From NCBI GenBank assembly GCA_963585895.1, contig CAUZXS010005793.1, forward strand, positions 129,001 through 193,000: a stretch of 64,000 bases of DNA, given 5' to 3'. Every line of letters starts with the position of its first letter. The first letter of the stretch is position 1. The notes below the pieces were generated by a model. It was not told the origin of the DNA. It made no database searches and saw only the letters and a program-made list of their open reading frames with translations. The DNA is from Sepioteuthis lessoniana. Taxonomy: Eukaryota > Mollusca > Cephalopoda > Myopsida > Loliginidae. Both the position numbers and the translations under genes were made by a program. This document shows, in pieces, positions 10,500 through 22,582 of the stretch.

Positions 10500-11610
10500 C
10501 AGTAATAGCTTTATTATTGATCCTTGTCATATCAGGGTATCATGAGTTGTGTGCCTTTGTTTTATTGTCAAATCTTACACTTTGTCATAAATGGTTAAAC
10601 AGAAGAGGTATTGTGCGTGAGAGAGCCCTAAAAGAATGAATCCAATTTAAAAAATAAAACAGTCGGTGAGTACTTGAATAATATCAAACAAAACATTAAT
10701 AATTCCGTTCATATAAATGAAATTTTATCAAAAAAGTTAAAGAAAATATAGTGGACTGCTGAAATGATTTTATTTTGATGAATAAATGAGTTTAACAACT
10801 TCTATTGTGTACCGCTACAGACCAATGGACGGTTGTAACATTACACGGGACAAATAGAAGTTTGCAACGCTACGGTGTTCAAATGGAAAATTGTGCTGGT
10901 GCCGTCTCATGTTGGGATTTTTCCCGTTAAGAATAAAACAAAATCTACATCTGCAGTGAAAGGAAAAATAAGGTCTACTGCAGCACGAGACGTGACAAGA
11001 GAAAAGGAACAAGACAACAATTTCGTTGAAAAAAAAGGGTTTATATTTAGAAAAAGATAAAGAAGAAGAAGAAAAGAAGAAGAATTGCAAAAAGAGGTGT
11101 TTTCTGCAGACTTAGCTACAGCATTCGTCTTGGTAACAGTTCTTTCATTTCGATGTAGTTTTGATGGCTGGTCCTGGCTGGTCCTTACATATTCAAAGAT
11201 TTGAAGAAGGAGAATTCTGGGTCCCATGTGCGTAGAGTCTTTCATGGGATGACTGTCCTCGTATGTACCTCGTCAGCATTCAAGATTCCGTGTTACATCA
11301 TTGGCGTCAAAGGGAAAAAAAGATGTTAGTTTGAAGAACGTGCGCACGTGTGGTGGTACGGCAGATGTGCTGATAGCGGCCCGTGATTGGATGTTTTTCA
11401 GCCAATCACGAGGCACGTAAAAAGTGACTCCGTAGATAATTTCCAATACTCAATATATATTTGTACTGCTTCTACTACTACTCATAGACATTTGTACCAC
11501 TACGTGGCGAATGGGTTTATGCGTGTACGTCTTAAGTGTGAGTCGAACCCTGTTGTAACCTCACTGTGAGAAAAAGTGACGAACATACAAAAATCCCATC
11601 TTGGTTCGCG
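10500..11610. other. no gene recognised
   Basis: AT-rich sequence with a GAA-rich run near 11056-11085. Open frames up to 112 codons exist on both strands but are low in complexity and unlike known proteins. Confidence 0.5.
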
Positions 11611-11619
11611 TATAAAATA

Positions 11620-12115
11620 ACCCAGAAACGGCGGGGTTTTGTTGGTTTGGCCGTTCGTCTAGGTGTGGATCATGATGTTAATTCTCACCCGTGTGGGCAT
11701 TTCACAGGTTGTACAAAAATAAGAATAAAAAACAAACAACAAACAGAGGGTAGAAGGAAGAAACAGACAAACACGGATTTAGAACTGCAAAACGCTGGAA
11801 GGTGAAGTTGGCATTTTTTATTTGTCTGTTCATGTCTATCGCGAGAACTCTGCGAAAATCCTGCACAGCTACCAAAGATGCTGACTTATCTGGTCATCGT
11901 CTATACCGCCCAACGTTCTGCTTCTGACTTCGCAGCCCCGTGTTCCGGGCTTGAATTGTCTAACTTTCTACTTCGGAGTCTCACTCCTAACTGACTAACT
12001 CTCTTCATCCTTCTCTTTTGGTCTCGCAGGTTTTTGCGGGTTTAGCTCTTTGTGTGGTCTTCGTGCCAAAATAGATAAAGGAATATCTTGACACTCAGAC
12101 GTCACTTCAAAGATG
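11620..12115 (-). mobile_element. R2 repeat, copy B
   Basis: On the minus strand it matches 26400-26870: shared blocks include gtagaaagttagacaattca, gtcagcatctttggtagctg, agagttctcgcgatag, aacttcacctt and acaacctgtgaaatgcccac. About 490 bp. No protein, TIR or pol III promoter was recognised. Its even CG content suggests an LTR or non-autonomous element. Confidence 0.6.
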
Positions 12116-12199
12116 TTGAAGATGATTCCACCGGTTACCCACAACACACAAAGACCCACACACATATCTATATCTATCTATATATATATACATTAATGT

Positions 12200-12650
12200 T
12201 CATTATCGTACCACATGCTAATACAGAAGTTTATTCACTATAACAAGTAGACATCAAGAAGAGGGAAACAGAGTATAAGCTGAGGCGACCGCATTAGTTA
12301 GACAAAGAGCAACAAAATGTCATGAGGGGAAAGGAGCCGACATCAACTTTAAGTTATCTTTCACGCTTCTATTGTTGTTCTAGCGTGTGTGGGTTCGCTG
12401 GTTTAGTCTTCATAGCTTTGCGTCTTGTGTGAAACTCCTTTTTGAAGCTCTCCCTAAAATAGGGGCCGCAACTTTCGCCTGTCTTTACATCGTCAAGGCT
12501 GGTCTTGAGCTGACTATCTTTACCTTGTCGCGTCTGGTCGCCAACTAACTCTTATCTGTTTTCTATCCCACACCCACTCATAACAGCTTTCCCGTTTGAG
12601 TCTCCTTCGGCCAATCAGAACTCGTAGATTCGCTGCTGATACGTTTCTAT
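12200..12650 (-). mobile_element. possible LTR-like segment
   Basis: GC-richer than its surroundings and without a convincing open frame. On the minus strand it has AATAAA (near 12229) close to a (TA)-rich end. It adjoins R2 copy B and could be part of the same insertion. No terminal duplications were found. Confidence 0.25.
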
Positions 12651-12689
12651 TTTTAACCTGGGCGTCCCTAATTATTTTACAATTTGATT

Positions 12690-13365
12690 AAACTTTATTT
12701 TTACAGAAAGTTCATGAACATTGATAAAACAGAGTTCCTGTGTTGTAATCAAGATGGTTCTACATGCTCATTAAATGGCAAACCTCTGAAATTAGTAGAC
12801 CAGATCATATACCTTGGTAGCAGTATCTCAACTTCTGAAAGCCATGGCAACATATGCATAGGTAAAGTTTGGGTTGCTATTGATAGAAAATCAACAATAT
12901 GGAATCTGATCTCTCAGATAAAATCAAACGGGAATTCTTCCAAATTGTGGCCATTTCAGGACAACTGTATGGCTGCACTACTTGAACACTTACAAAACGC
13001 AGAGAGAAAAACTTTAATGGAAACTACACGTGGATGTTGTGTGCTGTTTTGAACAAATCCTGGAAGTAGTGCCCTACAAAGCCATTTACTTCCCATCTCA
13101 CAAACCATCCAAGTCAGATGAACAAGACATGCTGGGCACTGCCAGAGAAGTAAGGTTGAACTTAGAAACAATGTTGTCCTATGGACTCCTACACATGGAC
13201 ACACCAATGTTGGTCAACCTACAAAAACTTACATTCATCACTCTGTACAGACACTGGATACAATCTAGAAAACTTGCCAAGAGTGATGATTGATAGGGAC
13301 GGATGGTAAGAGTAAGTTAAGAAATTCTCTGCTATTGGCACACTGTGGTGATTATGATGATGAAA
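12690..13365 (+). pseudogene. RTE-like LINE reverse transcriptase C-terminal relic
   Basis: Frames give NIDKTEFLCCNQDG, GKPLKLVDQIIYLGSSIST, IDRKSTIWNLISQIKS and, after shifts, TRHAGHCQRSK, PTHGHTNVGQPTKTYI. This parallels the better-kept copy at 22.6-23.9 kb (KLVDKFTYLGSSVEST; HAGHCWRS; GRPARTYI). The relic starts after the RT catalytic motif and ends in gatgatgatg-like repeats, like its relative. Stops and frameshifts make it dead. Confidence 0.8.
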
Positions 13366-13544
13366 AAGTAACTTTATTTATATGGATTGAATCATGAATT
13401 TTTACTCAAAAATATCAAAAGAGCCGGTTAAGATATTTTTGGGACCATGATTTCTGACAAATTTAAGGAAATTTTCTCCTTTGGTATAACATGATGAATA
13501 CTTTGATAAAGAAGGGTAAATGTTAACAGTTTAGTGTAGAAAAC

Positions 13545-13800
13545 TGCTCTGTCAGCAGAACATGGAATATGCTGACTATATCCCCTAAAGAGGGGTAAGA
13601 ACCTTCCCTACCAAAAAAAGGGGTGTCCTTTGTATGGAACTAAACTGCATCTGTATCGCTTCACTGCAATTACTCCCTGGTCCACTCTCGCCCAGAGTGG
13701 TAGCACTTGATAGGGTCCCATCTATAGGTAAAATAAATCTGTTTGCAAGTTATTTGTATTGGATAGGAATACTTGATATCATATAACCGTGTTCAAAAAT
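13545..13800 (-). repeat. R3 core, reverse
   Basis: Minus-strand core: gggaccctatcaagtgctac, gagtggaccagggag, then the gcatattcc end. A subterminal unit (cggttatatgatatcaagta) lies at the right. Confidence 0.7.
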
Positions 13801-13809
13801 TTCTTATGA

Positions 13810-14630
13810 AACTACACAAAAAAAGTAAATGCCATTAAAATCAATGAATCAGTCATTAATGTAAGAAAAAAATTATGACAAAGACCCATCAGGAAAAAAT
13901 ATACAGAATTTTGAAATCATTTTAAAAAAATCATTATTTATAGTATATGAACAATTCTCTTAGAATGCAATATGTAATGCATAACAATATAGTTTGTTTA
14001 TTTCTCTCTCAGGTTTGTAATAATATCTTTGTGTTATTCAAATTTTTATCTTTATCCTGTGTTATGTAAAAAAAAAGAAGAAATAATTGAATGAATACTT
14101 AATGATATTCATTAAAATGAACTTTTAGCATATTGTAACTTTTACCTACTCTCCAATGTTAATATCGTAAAATATTTTCCTTTACAATTAAATAAATTAA
14201 ACATGACAGGAAAAAAGTTCAATAATATCACTTTCATGCACAAGGTTTTTGTTGCAATTCCAATATCAAAAAAATTAAATTGAAAAATATCCTCACCTTT
14301 TTTCTATGAACATGTAATTAAAGTAAATTTTGCTAAAATAAGAAGAAATGTTATTATCTTAGAATGAAAAGACATTCACATACTTTTTTGAGAAGAAAGT
14401 CTGAAAATGTGTGCAATGAATACAGGGTGTAAAGGGTAGATTGTTGCTCTTTTAAGCTATTAATTTTGTGCTTTTTTTGTTTCAGTTTTTTTCTACTGTG
14501 CAGCAAACTAGTGTCATTTGTGCACCATGAGGAAAGCCCCACCATGATGCAATTCACTCCTCCCCCAGAAATTTGAAAATGGTATACTGTGTTGCTTGGT
14601 ACTTATGTCAAAAGCTCCCAAGATTTCAGT
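13810..14630. other. AT-rich intergenic DNA
   Basis: No TE terminus or coding potential recognised. An aattattt..ataatg-rich stretch may continue the R4-type sequence seen next to other reversed R3 cores. Confidence 0.45.
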
Positions 14631-14635
14631 GGAGA

Positions 14636-14870
14636 GTCTACATGGTGTAATTGCTAAAATGCTGGACTGAGATCTCAAAGGAAGCGAGTTTGAACTCCAG
14701 TCACGTTATTATGCTCACTTTTAGACTAATACCATTGTAAAAAGATATGAACCTCTCCATATCCCCCCCAAATATGGGTTGAATAGTATCACTGCTGTTC
14801 TTCTACAAGGATGACTTTGGCAATAACCCATGAAAGTTGATATGCCATTAAACAAAGAAACTGAAACAAA
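14636..14870 (+). repeat. SINE-A copy
   Basis: A-box-like acatggtgtaattgctaaaa, B-box-like GAGTTTGAACTCC (near 14688), the central domain (gactaataccattg; atatgggttgaatagtatca) and the tail gatatgccattaaacaaaga. Complete but diverged. Confidence 0.8.
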
Positions 14871-15179
14871 GATTTTAAAGCTTTTGGACAGCTTCATATT
14901 CATATTGTTGAAAACGAAATACCCAGTCCACATCATGGTGTTTAGAGTGGTTACTCAGACTCAATATGGGAGCTTACATTGAGTGCTGGGAGGTGGTAGA
15001 GCTGACCTGGATTGAGGGTGGCTGCTAGAAGACCTTTCGTCTGGCAATAGGACTCTGCACCATGACTCACAAGCAGGAGAACCCTGTGTTGGCTGTTAAA
15101 AAATTTCTGCAATCATATCATCCCTAACATTGGACCACCTAACTCCCAAAATTTCAATCCCCTTATTATTATGTGCAGG

Positions 15180-15345
15180 ACATAGTTGAGTAAGAGACCA
15201 ACAAAAACTTTGTGCAACACCAAAGATGAATTGAAGGCATGGATAATGATAGCATTTACAATTTAAATAAGATGACTATCAGAAAGGCTTGCAGGAGATT
15301 CTAAAGTCATCTGGAGGCAGTGGTGATTTCTTGGAATAATTGTAA
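15180..15345 (+). pseudogene. possible transposase C-terminal remnant (Tc1/mariner-like)
   Basis: Frames with breaks give KTLCNTKDELKAWI, AFTI, NKMTIRKACRRF and SHLEAVV, the general layout of a DDE transposase C-terminus (PKT..ELK..I......IT..M...V...F..RLE..I). No TIRs or catalytic residues are visible. Weak. Confidence 0.3.
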
Positions 15346-15399
15346 TCACACACTCAAAGAGTACACAGGATCACCACATCAGTGATGTTCTTGGGGTCC

Positions 15400-16430
15400 T
15401 TACAAGTTTTGGGTCTTCCAACATCATACTTGCTCTCCCAAGCGACCCTACTGAAACAATTATTCTGGCAGGTGATCCTGCCATGAAAAGTTTGCCAAGT
15501 ACGCAAAACCACACAGCATACCTCTTGAAAATTCAAAATGCTACTGCTATTGAGCTTTTAAACTTTCTTGGAATAAATCTAATCTATCGTATTTCAAGAT
15601 ATTTTCATCAAATTTTGGTATATATAGTTGATAAATTGAGATGTCAGTAGTATTTTCCTTTTTTAATTAATTTAGATGACTATATATCCAGAGTACCTTG
15701 TAGAATATTTTTACTGAAGAAATAGTTTTAAAAGTTTAGAGTGTTGATATTATTATAATTATAAAGTAAGAATATAAGTAATCAGCTAAAATAAATAAAT
15801 AAATATTCTTAAAGTAATTTTAAAGTACATAGACTATAAAAAAATTATGTAAAGGATTGCTCAAGATCCAATTTTTCAAGTTTTAAATGTATACAAAGAC
15901 TGCAATTTATTTTGTTCCATTTTAAATGTGAGTGAAGAGGGTTGTGGAAAGATTCTATTGCACCATGCTTCCAGGTAGTGCAGTTCAAGACTCATCATAG
16001 CACTAAAAACTAAACAAATGATGCAGAACTTCAGTGTGAGGCTTCAGCAGTGTTATGAGCTGGTGGGAGGTATGTCTTTGAACAGCAGCAGCAATGCCAC
16101 TTCAGTTGCCATCATGCTTTAGTGATTAAAACTCATGCCACTACCTTCTGATATCTTATAGCTGGCTCACACACCAAATCCTTCTGATTATTTTCTCAGG
16201 GGAAAGTTGAAAGCTCAAGTTTTTAAATGTAGGCAAACATTTGATTACCTTATGTAAAAACAAATGAAGAAGAACAAGTTTCCAGGAGATATTTTCAATA
16301 AAAACTACAAAACCCTGCAAGAAGTTTTTAGGTTTTTGTATCTTCTCTCACTGTTCCTGTGACTTGATTTTGGTTATGGAAGCACTACTCATGTAGAGTA
16401 TCTTAGACATGAATACCTGGTGAAGCCCAT
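15400..16430. other. AT-rich intergenic DNA
   Basis: No recognised gene or repeat. One open frame of 60 codons is unsupported. Confidence 0.45.
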
Positions 16431-16437
16431 CTCTCTC

Positions 16438-16505
16438 CAGGTTTGGTTTGAATTCAGTCTCCTAGATCAGGTTAAAAGGCCCAGTCTGGTCTACTATTTT
16501 ACCCA
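16438..16505 (-). repeat. SINE-B fragment
   Basis: Plus strand reads ggtttgaattcagtctccta..gtctggtctactattttaccca, a partly deleted reverse copy of the SINE-B tail seen at 63.9 kb. Confidence 0.55.
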
Positions 16506-16597
16506 TAATGTAATAATATAATTGGGGATTTTAATCAATTATTTTAGTAAATTATTTTATTTTAGTGATAAATTGTGTGCTTACTAAAAACTTTGAC

Positions 16598-17170
16598 TTT
16601 GCAGCTAAATGTGTGAGTGAAATGTGCATCGTTAGGTTAGCAAAGGTCATGTTTGCTGGTTAGGGACAGGAACATTGTCGTCATCCAAGAATGTGTGGTC
16701 CTGGTCGTTTAGGGAGAGAAGCATGAATGTCCCCAGAAAATGTTGCCCAGGGATGAAGTGGCTGGGTGTCTGGGTGTCTGAGTGGAATTTTGCATTGCAG
16801 TCGACATAGCCAAAGTTGAAGGTGACTTAGAGTAGTTCCTGTGAGAGGCGGATTGGATTCATCTAATTCATAATCAACTGGGAACCCTTGGTCTATGAGA
16901 ATAGACTCAAGAGGTCTATAAATTAGATGGCTTTTCTCATTGTGTTGTGATGCTGCTGCTATCAGGAGAGCGGACAATAAGATGTCTGTCCAGTTCCAAA
17001 GCTTCTGATCAAGAGAAAGTGTTTGGCGGGCCTTCCCCAATTTGGTGCTGCCCGGAAAAATGGTCTGGGCTGAATAGGATAAGTCATCCTGATTGGGTGA
17101 AAATATGCATTGACCCAAATGGTCAAATTAATTAACGAGCCAAACAAAAATACTCAGTTCTTTCTGCTAC
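16598..17170 (-). mobile_element. R1 repeat, copy 2
   Basis: On the minus strand it starts GTAGCAGAAAGAACTGAGTA and ends ATTTAGCTGCAAA, the same termini as copy 1, so these are likely the real ends. It holds one open frame of 145 codons beginning MGQCIFSPNQDD. The stem-loop lies at 16861-16928. An approximate duplication (cagacaccc, gggtgtctg on plus) occurs near 16765. Confidence 0.7.
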
Positions 17171-17294
17171 AAGTGAAATATTATTGATTAACAATTGGGT
17201 GGATATCAGCTGATATTAACTATGATGTGTCACTGTGAATTTTTAAAGGTTATGCGTGATTAACAGATTATTTAAGAGAATAATTAGAAGAAAA

Positions 17295-18112
17295 TACGAG
17301 GTGCCTTCAATAAGTTTCCAGACTTTTTTTGTACGGGCACTTTTATTAATAGTACACACGAGACTCTAGTCCCCTTCGAAGTAATCTCCTCTGGCTGCAA
17401 TGCACTTGTTGTACCATTCCAACAACGGAAGTCCAGGGAAGTCCTCTTGTGTGAGCATGTCTATGACCTTCATTACAGCCTCTTTCATCTTAATTGTCTC
17501 ATAACGACAGCCTCTGAGCTTAGGGAATAAGCAAAAGTCACAGGGAGCAAGGTCTGGACTATAGGGAGGGTGAGGAACTGTCTTGATGCCCATCTTGGTC
17601 AAATAGCCTGTGACAAGGATGGAGTTGTAGACTGGTGCATTGTCCTTATCTATGAAATTCTTTATTTGGCCAATCAACTCTGGTGTTCTGACTTCCTTAC
17701 TCCTCGCACACCTCTCATCATCCCTCACAGGCTTCCTGTATTCCTTGAATCTCTTATGCCACTCAAAAACTCATGCTCAATTCATGCCAGATGGTCAAAA
17801 AGCAGTCTGAAGCATTCCATACGTTTTTCTGGCATTTTTTCCAAGTTTAAAACAGAATTTTATTGCATATTGTTCTTCTAAAGTGTCCTCACATCCAGAT
17901 TGCATTTTTGAAATTCACCAGCTGTGATAATCAGGCTTTAGTAGGGTGTATTCCAATTTGTGCTGTAGCTGTTCATTTAAACCTGAATTCATAAAAATTG
18001 GTCAGTCATCTTATAAGATATATTGCAATAACATACTGAATTATCAAGAGTCTACGACAATTTTAAATGCCTGTACAAAAAAGTCTGGAAACTTTTTTAA
18101 TGGACCTTGTAT
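17295..18112 (-). mobile_element. mariner deletion derivative M1
   Basis: Both ends carry TIRs starting TACRAGGT and containing AGTTTCCAGACTTTTTTGTA, next to TA targets. The minus frame has the N-terminal RDDERCARSKEVRTPELIGQ block joined directly to DNAPVYNS and PPYSPDLAPCDFCLFPK, so the middle with the first catalytic Asp is lost. The second Asp (DNAPV) and third (SPDLAPCDF) remain. About 820 bp against ~1.3 kb for a whole mariner. It cannot make active transposase. Confidence 0.9.
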
Positions 18113-18114
18113 AT

Positions 18115-19005
18115 AAGAAGATTGCAAAGACGCCCAAATGAAGGTATATGATGTTTAAAGACCCAAAACACCAAATGATTTTGGGGAAAACAACACTGAT
18201 GATATGGTCAGGGTCACCTGAGAATGTATTATTAGAAAGGAAAAGACACAGAGTCAGTTGATGTTGCAGTTTGAATTGGGGTCAAAAGTTGGAGTTGGAG
18301 AAGTGAGAGTTGCAGTTGAATTGGGCAGCCACTTTGGGGTAGGGCTTGGTTGGTGAAGAAAAATGTCTACGTCTGTGGTTGTCTGTTTCACCCACCATAG
18401 GTTAAATTTTCTGTTATCTAATGGGCTCAAGTTTCTATCTCTCTTGTTTTGCGGCAAGTACAGTAAAAACAGTTGGAGCAATAGATTTTTATGAAACAAC
18501 AGAGATGTTTTGTATAAATAGCTGGAGAGAGAATAGTTGGATTCAAGCTTTCTTAAGAGTATTAAAGCTATGTGAAATGCAAACAGCTTTGTTCAGAATT
18601 TGAACTCAGGTAGTCAAGTCCATTTCCTACAATGATAGCAATTACACAATGACTACCTCTTATTTGGATCTTATAGACCATAATAAATATTGCATTAAGA
18701 ATTATATATATTTTTTATTGTCTTAGTTTTATGCCATTAAAAACAACTATCAAAATAGTATAAACATTTTCATAAATGAGAAAATTTAATAATACTATAC
18801 ATTGTGTATTTAAACTGTTTGCCATGAAAGAACAAATAGATGTACTTCAGACTTGAAGTGAGAATGACAGCATGTTATGTGGAAAAGAAGAAATGGTTGT
18901 TCTAGATCCTGCTTTTCTCATGACAGGCCACAACTAATTGGCTGATTCTTTGGCCAACCATTGCACTTGACCTGCTTACATAAACTCATGAGAGTCCATA
19001 GCTGG
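18115..19005. other. AT-rich intergenic DNA
   Basis: No gene recognised. The segment near 18960-19060 (tttagggcatatcaaccatt, taatgctaaattc) is the beginning of the next R3 copy. Confidence 0.45.
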
Positions 19006-19009
19006 AGAG

Positions 19010-19610
19010 TTTTGGTTTGACTTTAGGGCATATCAACCATTGTAGGTTATTTAATGCTAAATTCTCTTTATACATATAAATAGATATATATGATATAGGT
19101 ATACATGATTTGTAAACATTTTGTTGATTCATTTGCACACAGTTAAATGATTTCAAGCTTTTCTATCTAACAGAAAAAATTCAATTCAATATCAATCATT
19201 TGTTTGTACACTGTGAAGTCGTTACAAGCATTGCTATTTAACACTTGTAATTCTATTCAACATTATTCATTTGTTTATACACAGTTAAATGGTTCCAAGT
19301 ATTGCTATGTATCACTAACAATTCAATTAAACATCAGTCATTTATTTACATGCAGTTAAATTAGCCAAAGAGTTCTATTTCAAACAATTCAATTTAGCAT
19401 AAGTCATTTGTTTACACAGTTTATATGGCAAACAGTTCTATTTGACCCATAGACAAGACTCTATCAGGTGCTACCACTCCAGGTCAGAGTGGACCTTGGA
19501 GCAATGGCAATGAAGGATTATTTCACATTCCCCAAATCTCCAAAGCTGGAGTCTTACCATCAGATGGTTTAATATCATGTCCAGGACACTCATTAGGAGG
19601 TGTGTCTTAC
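19010..19610 (+). repeat. R3 composite repeat with subterminal tandem units (split by LTR)
   Basis: Head (catatcaaccattgtaggtt), four or five units of ~60-70 bp (cacagttaaatg.tt.caa; tgctatttaacac; caattcaa), then the core from 19440. The core stops at gtcttac (19610) and resumes at taacccctctgc (20137), with a 526-bp solo LTR between. Confidence 0.75.
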
Positions 19611-20136
19611 TGTTCCATACCCATGATACAGATATGTGAAATGTACATAGAATGTTCATAACATATATACATAGAACATAGGAATCCTGAAACATGAAAA
19701 ACACTTATGACTTTTTTGTTCTGGTACGAAACTTTTTATTACCTTTGAGTTTAAAGGTTCTTCGACATAAGGAGAGAAATACACATTCTTTCTATTCTGG
19801 CTTTTTCATCTGCCCCCCATCTCGTGCGACACCTGCTGCCAGGCCTCGGCGAGCAAGTGAAAGTCAACCGTCTTCTTCCGACCGCAAGACTGAACTGACT
19901 TTTTCAAAATCCCCAAAATCCTCTGCATGCTTCCAGTACGTGATGTCACCCGCACTCTCTAGCCCAGTTTCCCATCTGGGCTATTGTGACATCTCTGAGC
20001 GACACATCTGCTCCGCCCGCGCACATGAACACCTACGTTAATGTTGCACCTAAGTAACCCATGCACTGAGCCGAAAGGTTCTCAGCCTAACTAAACCCAA
20101 AGGCATAAAATGAAATCCCCCAGCCATTATATTACA
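19611..20136 (-). mobile_element. solo LTR inside R3
   Basis: 526 bp with TGT..ACA ends in either direction. It interrupts the R3 core exactly, with flanks TTAC (19607-19610) and TAAC (20137-20140), a 4-bp target duplication with one change. On the minus strand AATAAA lies near 19737 close to the 3' end, giving orientation. Much richer in GC and CpG than its host DNA. No internal region remains, consistent with LTR-LTR recombination. Confidence 0.75.
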
Positions 20137-20196
20137 TAACCCCTCTGCTGAGATGCAGTTTGTGTATTCTGCAGCCCCAGCCAAATAGGCTGTTGA
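20137..20196 (+). repeat. R3 core, remainder
   Basis: taacccctctgctgagatgc..gtgtattctgcagccccagcc continues the core interrupted at 19610. Confidence 0.75.
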
Positions 20197-20611
20197 AGAA
20201 TTTTGGTTTTGAAACCTTCAGAGCAAGTTTAGTGTGATTCATGCATGGATGAGAATTGCTTATTGCAGCTTCTATTCAAATATAGGATTATGTTTATGTA
20301 AAAAGAATTAAAGCTGGTCTTCTCATTCCTCAAAATATGTTGTTCAACACTAATAAATGATTGAATAAAAATGTTTGAATAAATGATAATCTTAGTAAAA
20401 TACATTAAATGTCTTTTTGTTTTTTTTATCTTGATCTCTCATTGCATATTTCAAAAACACCATGGCCTATTAGTTTTTGAAAATCCCAAACATTTTAAAT
20501 TTACCTAAACTGATACAAAAAGTAAATATCCTGTTTATACTGTTAATTGAACCATTCATTATAAATTTAATCATTCCTCACCTAAATTTCATTTTACTTC
20601 AGCTCATGAGA

Positions 20612-20900
20612 GTTTGGTTTTATGATATATCAACCATTGTAGATTATCTAATGCCAAATCCTTTTTTTTATATTAAATATATATGATTTTATGGTATATC
20701 AACCATTGTAGGATATTTAATGCCAAATCCTTTTTTATATATTAAATATATATGATTTTATGGTATATCAACTATTGTAGGATATTTAATGCCAAATCCT
20801 TTTTTATATATTAGATATATATGATTTTATGGTATATCAACCATTGTAGGTTATTTAATACCGAATCCTTTTTATACATATATATTAAACATATATGATT
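20612..20900 (+). repeat. 69-bp tandem repeat, four units
   Basis: Four head-to-tail units with tatggtatatcaaccattgt, ggatatttaatgcc and aaatccttttttatatatta. The unit is the head of R3 (and the reverse of the SINE-A tail) with a TA-rich spacer. Units 2 and 3 differ at few bases, so the expansion is recent. Confidence 0.85.
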
Positions 20901-20929
20901 TCAAAACACATTTTGTAGATAACATTTTT

Positions 20930-21330
20930 AAAATGAGCCTGAGCTCATTTCTTTTGCACCCAGTTAAATGTTTTCAAGTATTGCTATTTAACATTAACAA
21001 TTTAATCAAACATCAGTTATTTGTTTACACACAGTTAAATGATCTAACAGTTCTATTTTAAGCAATTCAGTTTAGCATAAGTACACAGTTTAAATGTCAA
21101 ACAGTTCTATTTGACCCTTAGATAGGATCCTATCAGGTGCTACCACTCTGTCAGAGTGAACCTGGGAACAATCGCAATGAAGGATTACTCTGTGTTCCCC
21201 AAAGCTTCAGCATTACTCCTCATCATCAGATTGTTCAGTATCATATGCAGGACACTCGTGGGTGGCGGGGAGTCTTACAGAGATGCAGTGGCTGTATTCT
21301 ACAGCCCAAGCTGATTGGGTCACAACTCAT
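20930..21330 (+). repeat. R3 composite repeat
   Basis: Tandem subterminal units, then the core (gatcctatcaggtgctacca; gagtgaacctggga; ttccccaaagc; gattgttca; gtattctacagccc). The 69-bp tandem array directly before it is an expanded head. Confidence 0.75.
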
Positions 21331-21334
21331 GAGA

Positions 21335-22100
21335 GAGAAAAGAAGAAAGCCTAAGTCAAATACCTTTTCTAGTTTCAAGCTTTGTACAATTACTAAAAAC
21401 TTTAGCAATGGGAGCAAATGAGCTTTGTAAATCGAATTCAATTCAAATAAAAAATAAAGTTGCAAGGTGTAATTTTACTATGAATTATACTATTTAAAAT
21501 TTTTAAGGGTACTAATATTCATGACTACCATAATTAGTTGTATATAACAGGTATTCATATATAATATGCACTCCCTAGTTTCAGCCACAAAATTCAGGAA
21601 AAAATATCTCACATGAACTTTTTTGAAATTATTGCTGCTTACTTCGTACAAAATTAAATGTTTAACATTTTATCCAGTTTGTATCAACTAGAAATTAGAA
21701 TTTATATAGTTTAAATAATGTTTTGAAAAAAAAAATTTACAAAGCATTTCGGGAAAAAATAAAAACATGTTCTCATAAAAATGTAACAACTTTTTGGTGA
21801 AAATAAGTTCCCAGAAGAAGTAACAAATTATAAACAAACACACATTCCAGTCTTTTTGTTCTCAGTAGCATAGAAAATAGAAGTGTTTGTTAGACATTAT
21901 TTAGTTTGGATCATAGACATAATTTACTGAATATTCTAATCAACTTGAGGAAAAGCCAAGTTTTATTTCAGTAAACTTGTTATTGGGATGCTTGGTGATA
22001 GAGTTGAGTATCTACTCGCCAAGGACCAATATTTTCTAAACCATTAATTTGTTTGGCTTCTACATTACTGTATAGGGAGACAATGAATAGTTATCTTTGA
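21335..22100. other. AT-rich intergenic DNA
   Basis: No gene or TE terminus recognised. Confidence 0.45.
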
Positions 22101-22117
22101 ACAGAAGAGCAATTGTC

Positions 22118-22582
22118 TCCATGGAAGTCCTCTTGTGTGAGCGTGTCAATGACATTCGGCACAGCCTCTTTCATCTTCTCAATTGTCTCATAACGACAGC
22201 CTCTGAGCTTAGGGAATAAGCAAAAGTCACAGGGAGCAAGGTCTGGACTATAGAGAAGCTGACAAATAATCTGTGACAAAGATGGAGTTGTGAACTGGTG
22301 CATTGTCCTGGTAGTAATGCCACTGACCTGATTTGAAGAGTGCTGGTCTCTTCCGACGGAATCTCTTCCTGAACTCCCTTAAAACCTCAACAGTAACCCT
22401 AACCCTTTGGCCAATCAACTGTGGTGTATTGACTTCCTTACTCCACCCACACCTCTCATTATCCCTCATAGACCCCCTGCCTTCCTTGAATCTCTTATGC
22501 CACTCAAAAACTCATGCTTGATTCATACAAGATGCTCCAAAAACAGTCTGAAGCATTCCATTGGTTTCTGTGGCATTTTTTC
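22118..22582 (-). mobile_element. mariner derivative M2, 3' transposase part (split by LINE)
   Basis: Minus frames give RDNERCGWSKEVNTPQLIGQ, then [36 protein letters not shown] and FPKLRGCRYETIEKMKEAV. Residues between LIGQ and VEVLREF are deleted, at the same join as M3. The left TIR end is missing. The element is cut at ttttttcc (22580), where a LINE starts, and continues at 23877. Confidence 0.85.

Noticed and set aside
10815-11245. Open frames of 91 and 112 codons on minus strand
   Set aside because: Ser/Phe/Leu-rich products of GAA and A-rich runs; overlapping frames on both strands stay open for the same reason.
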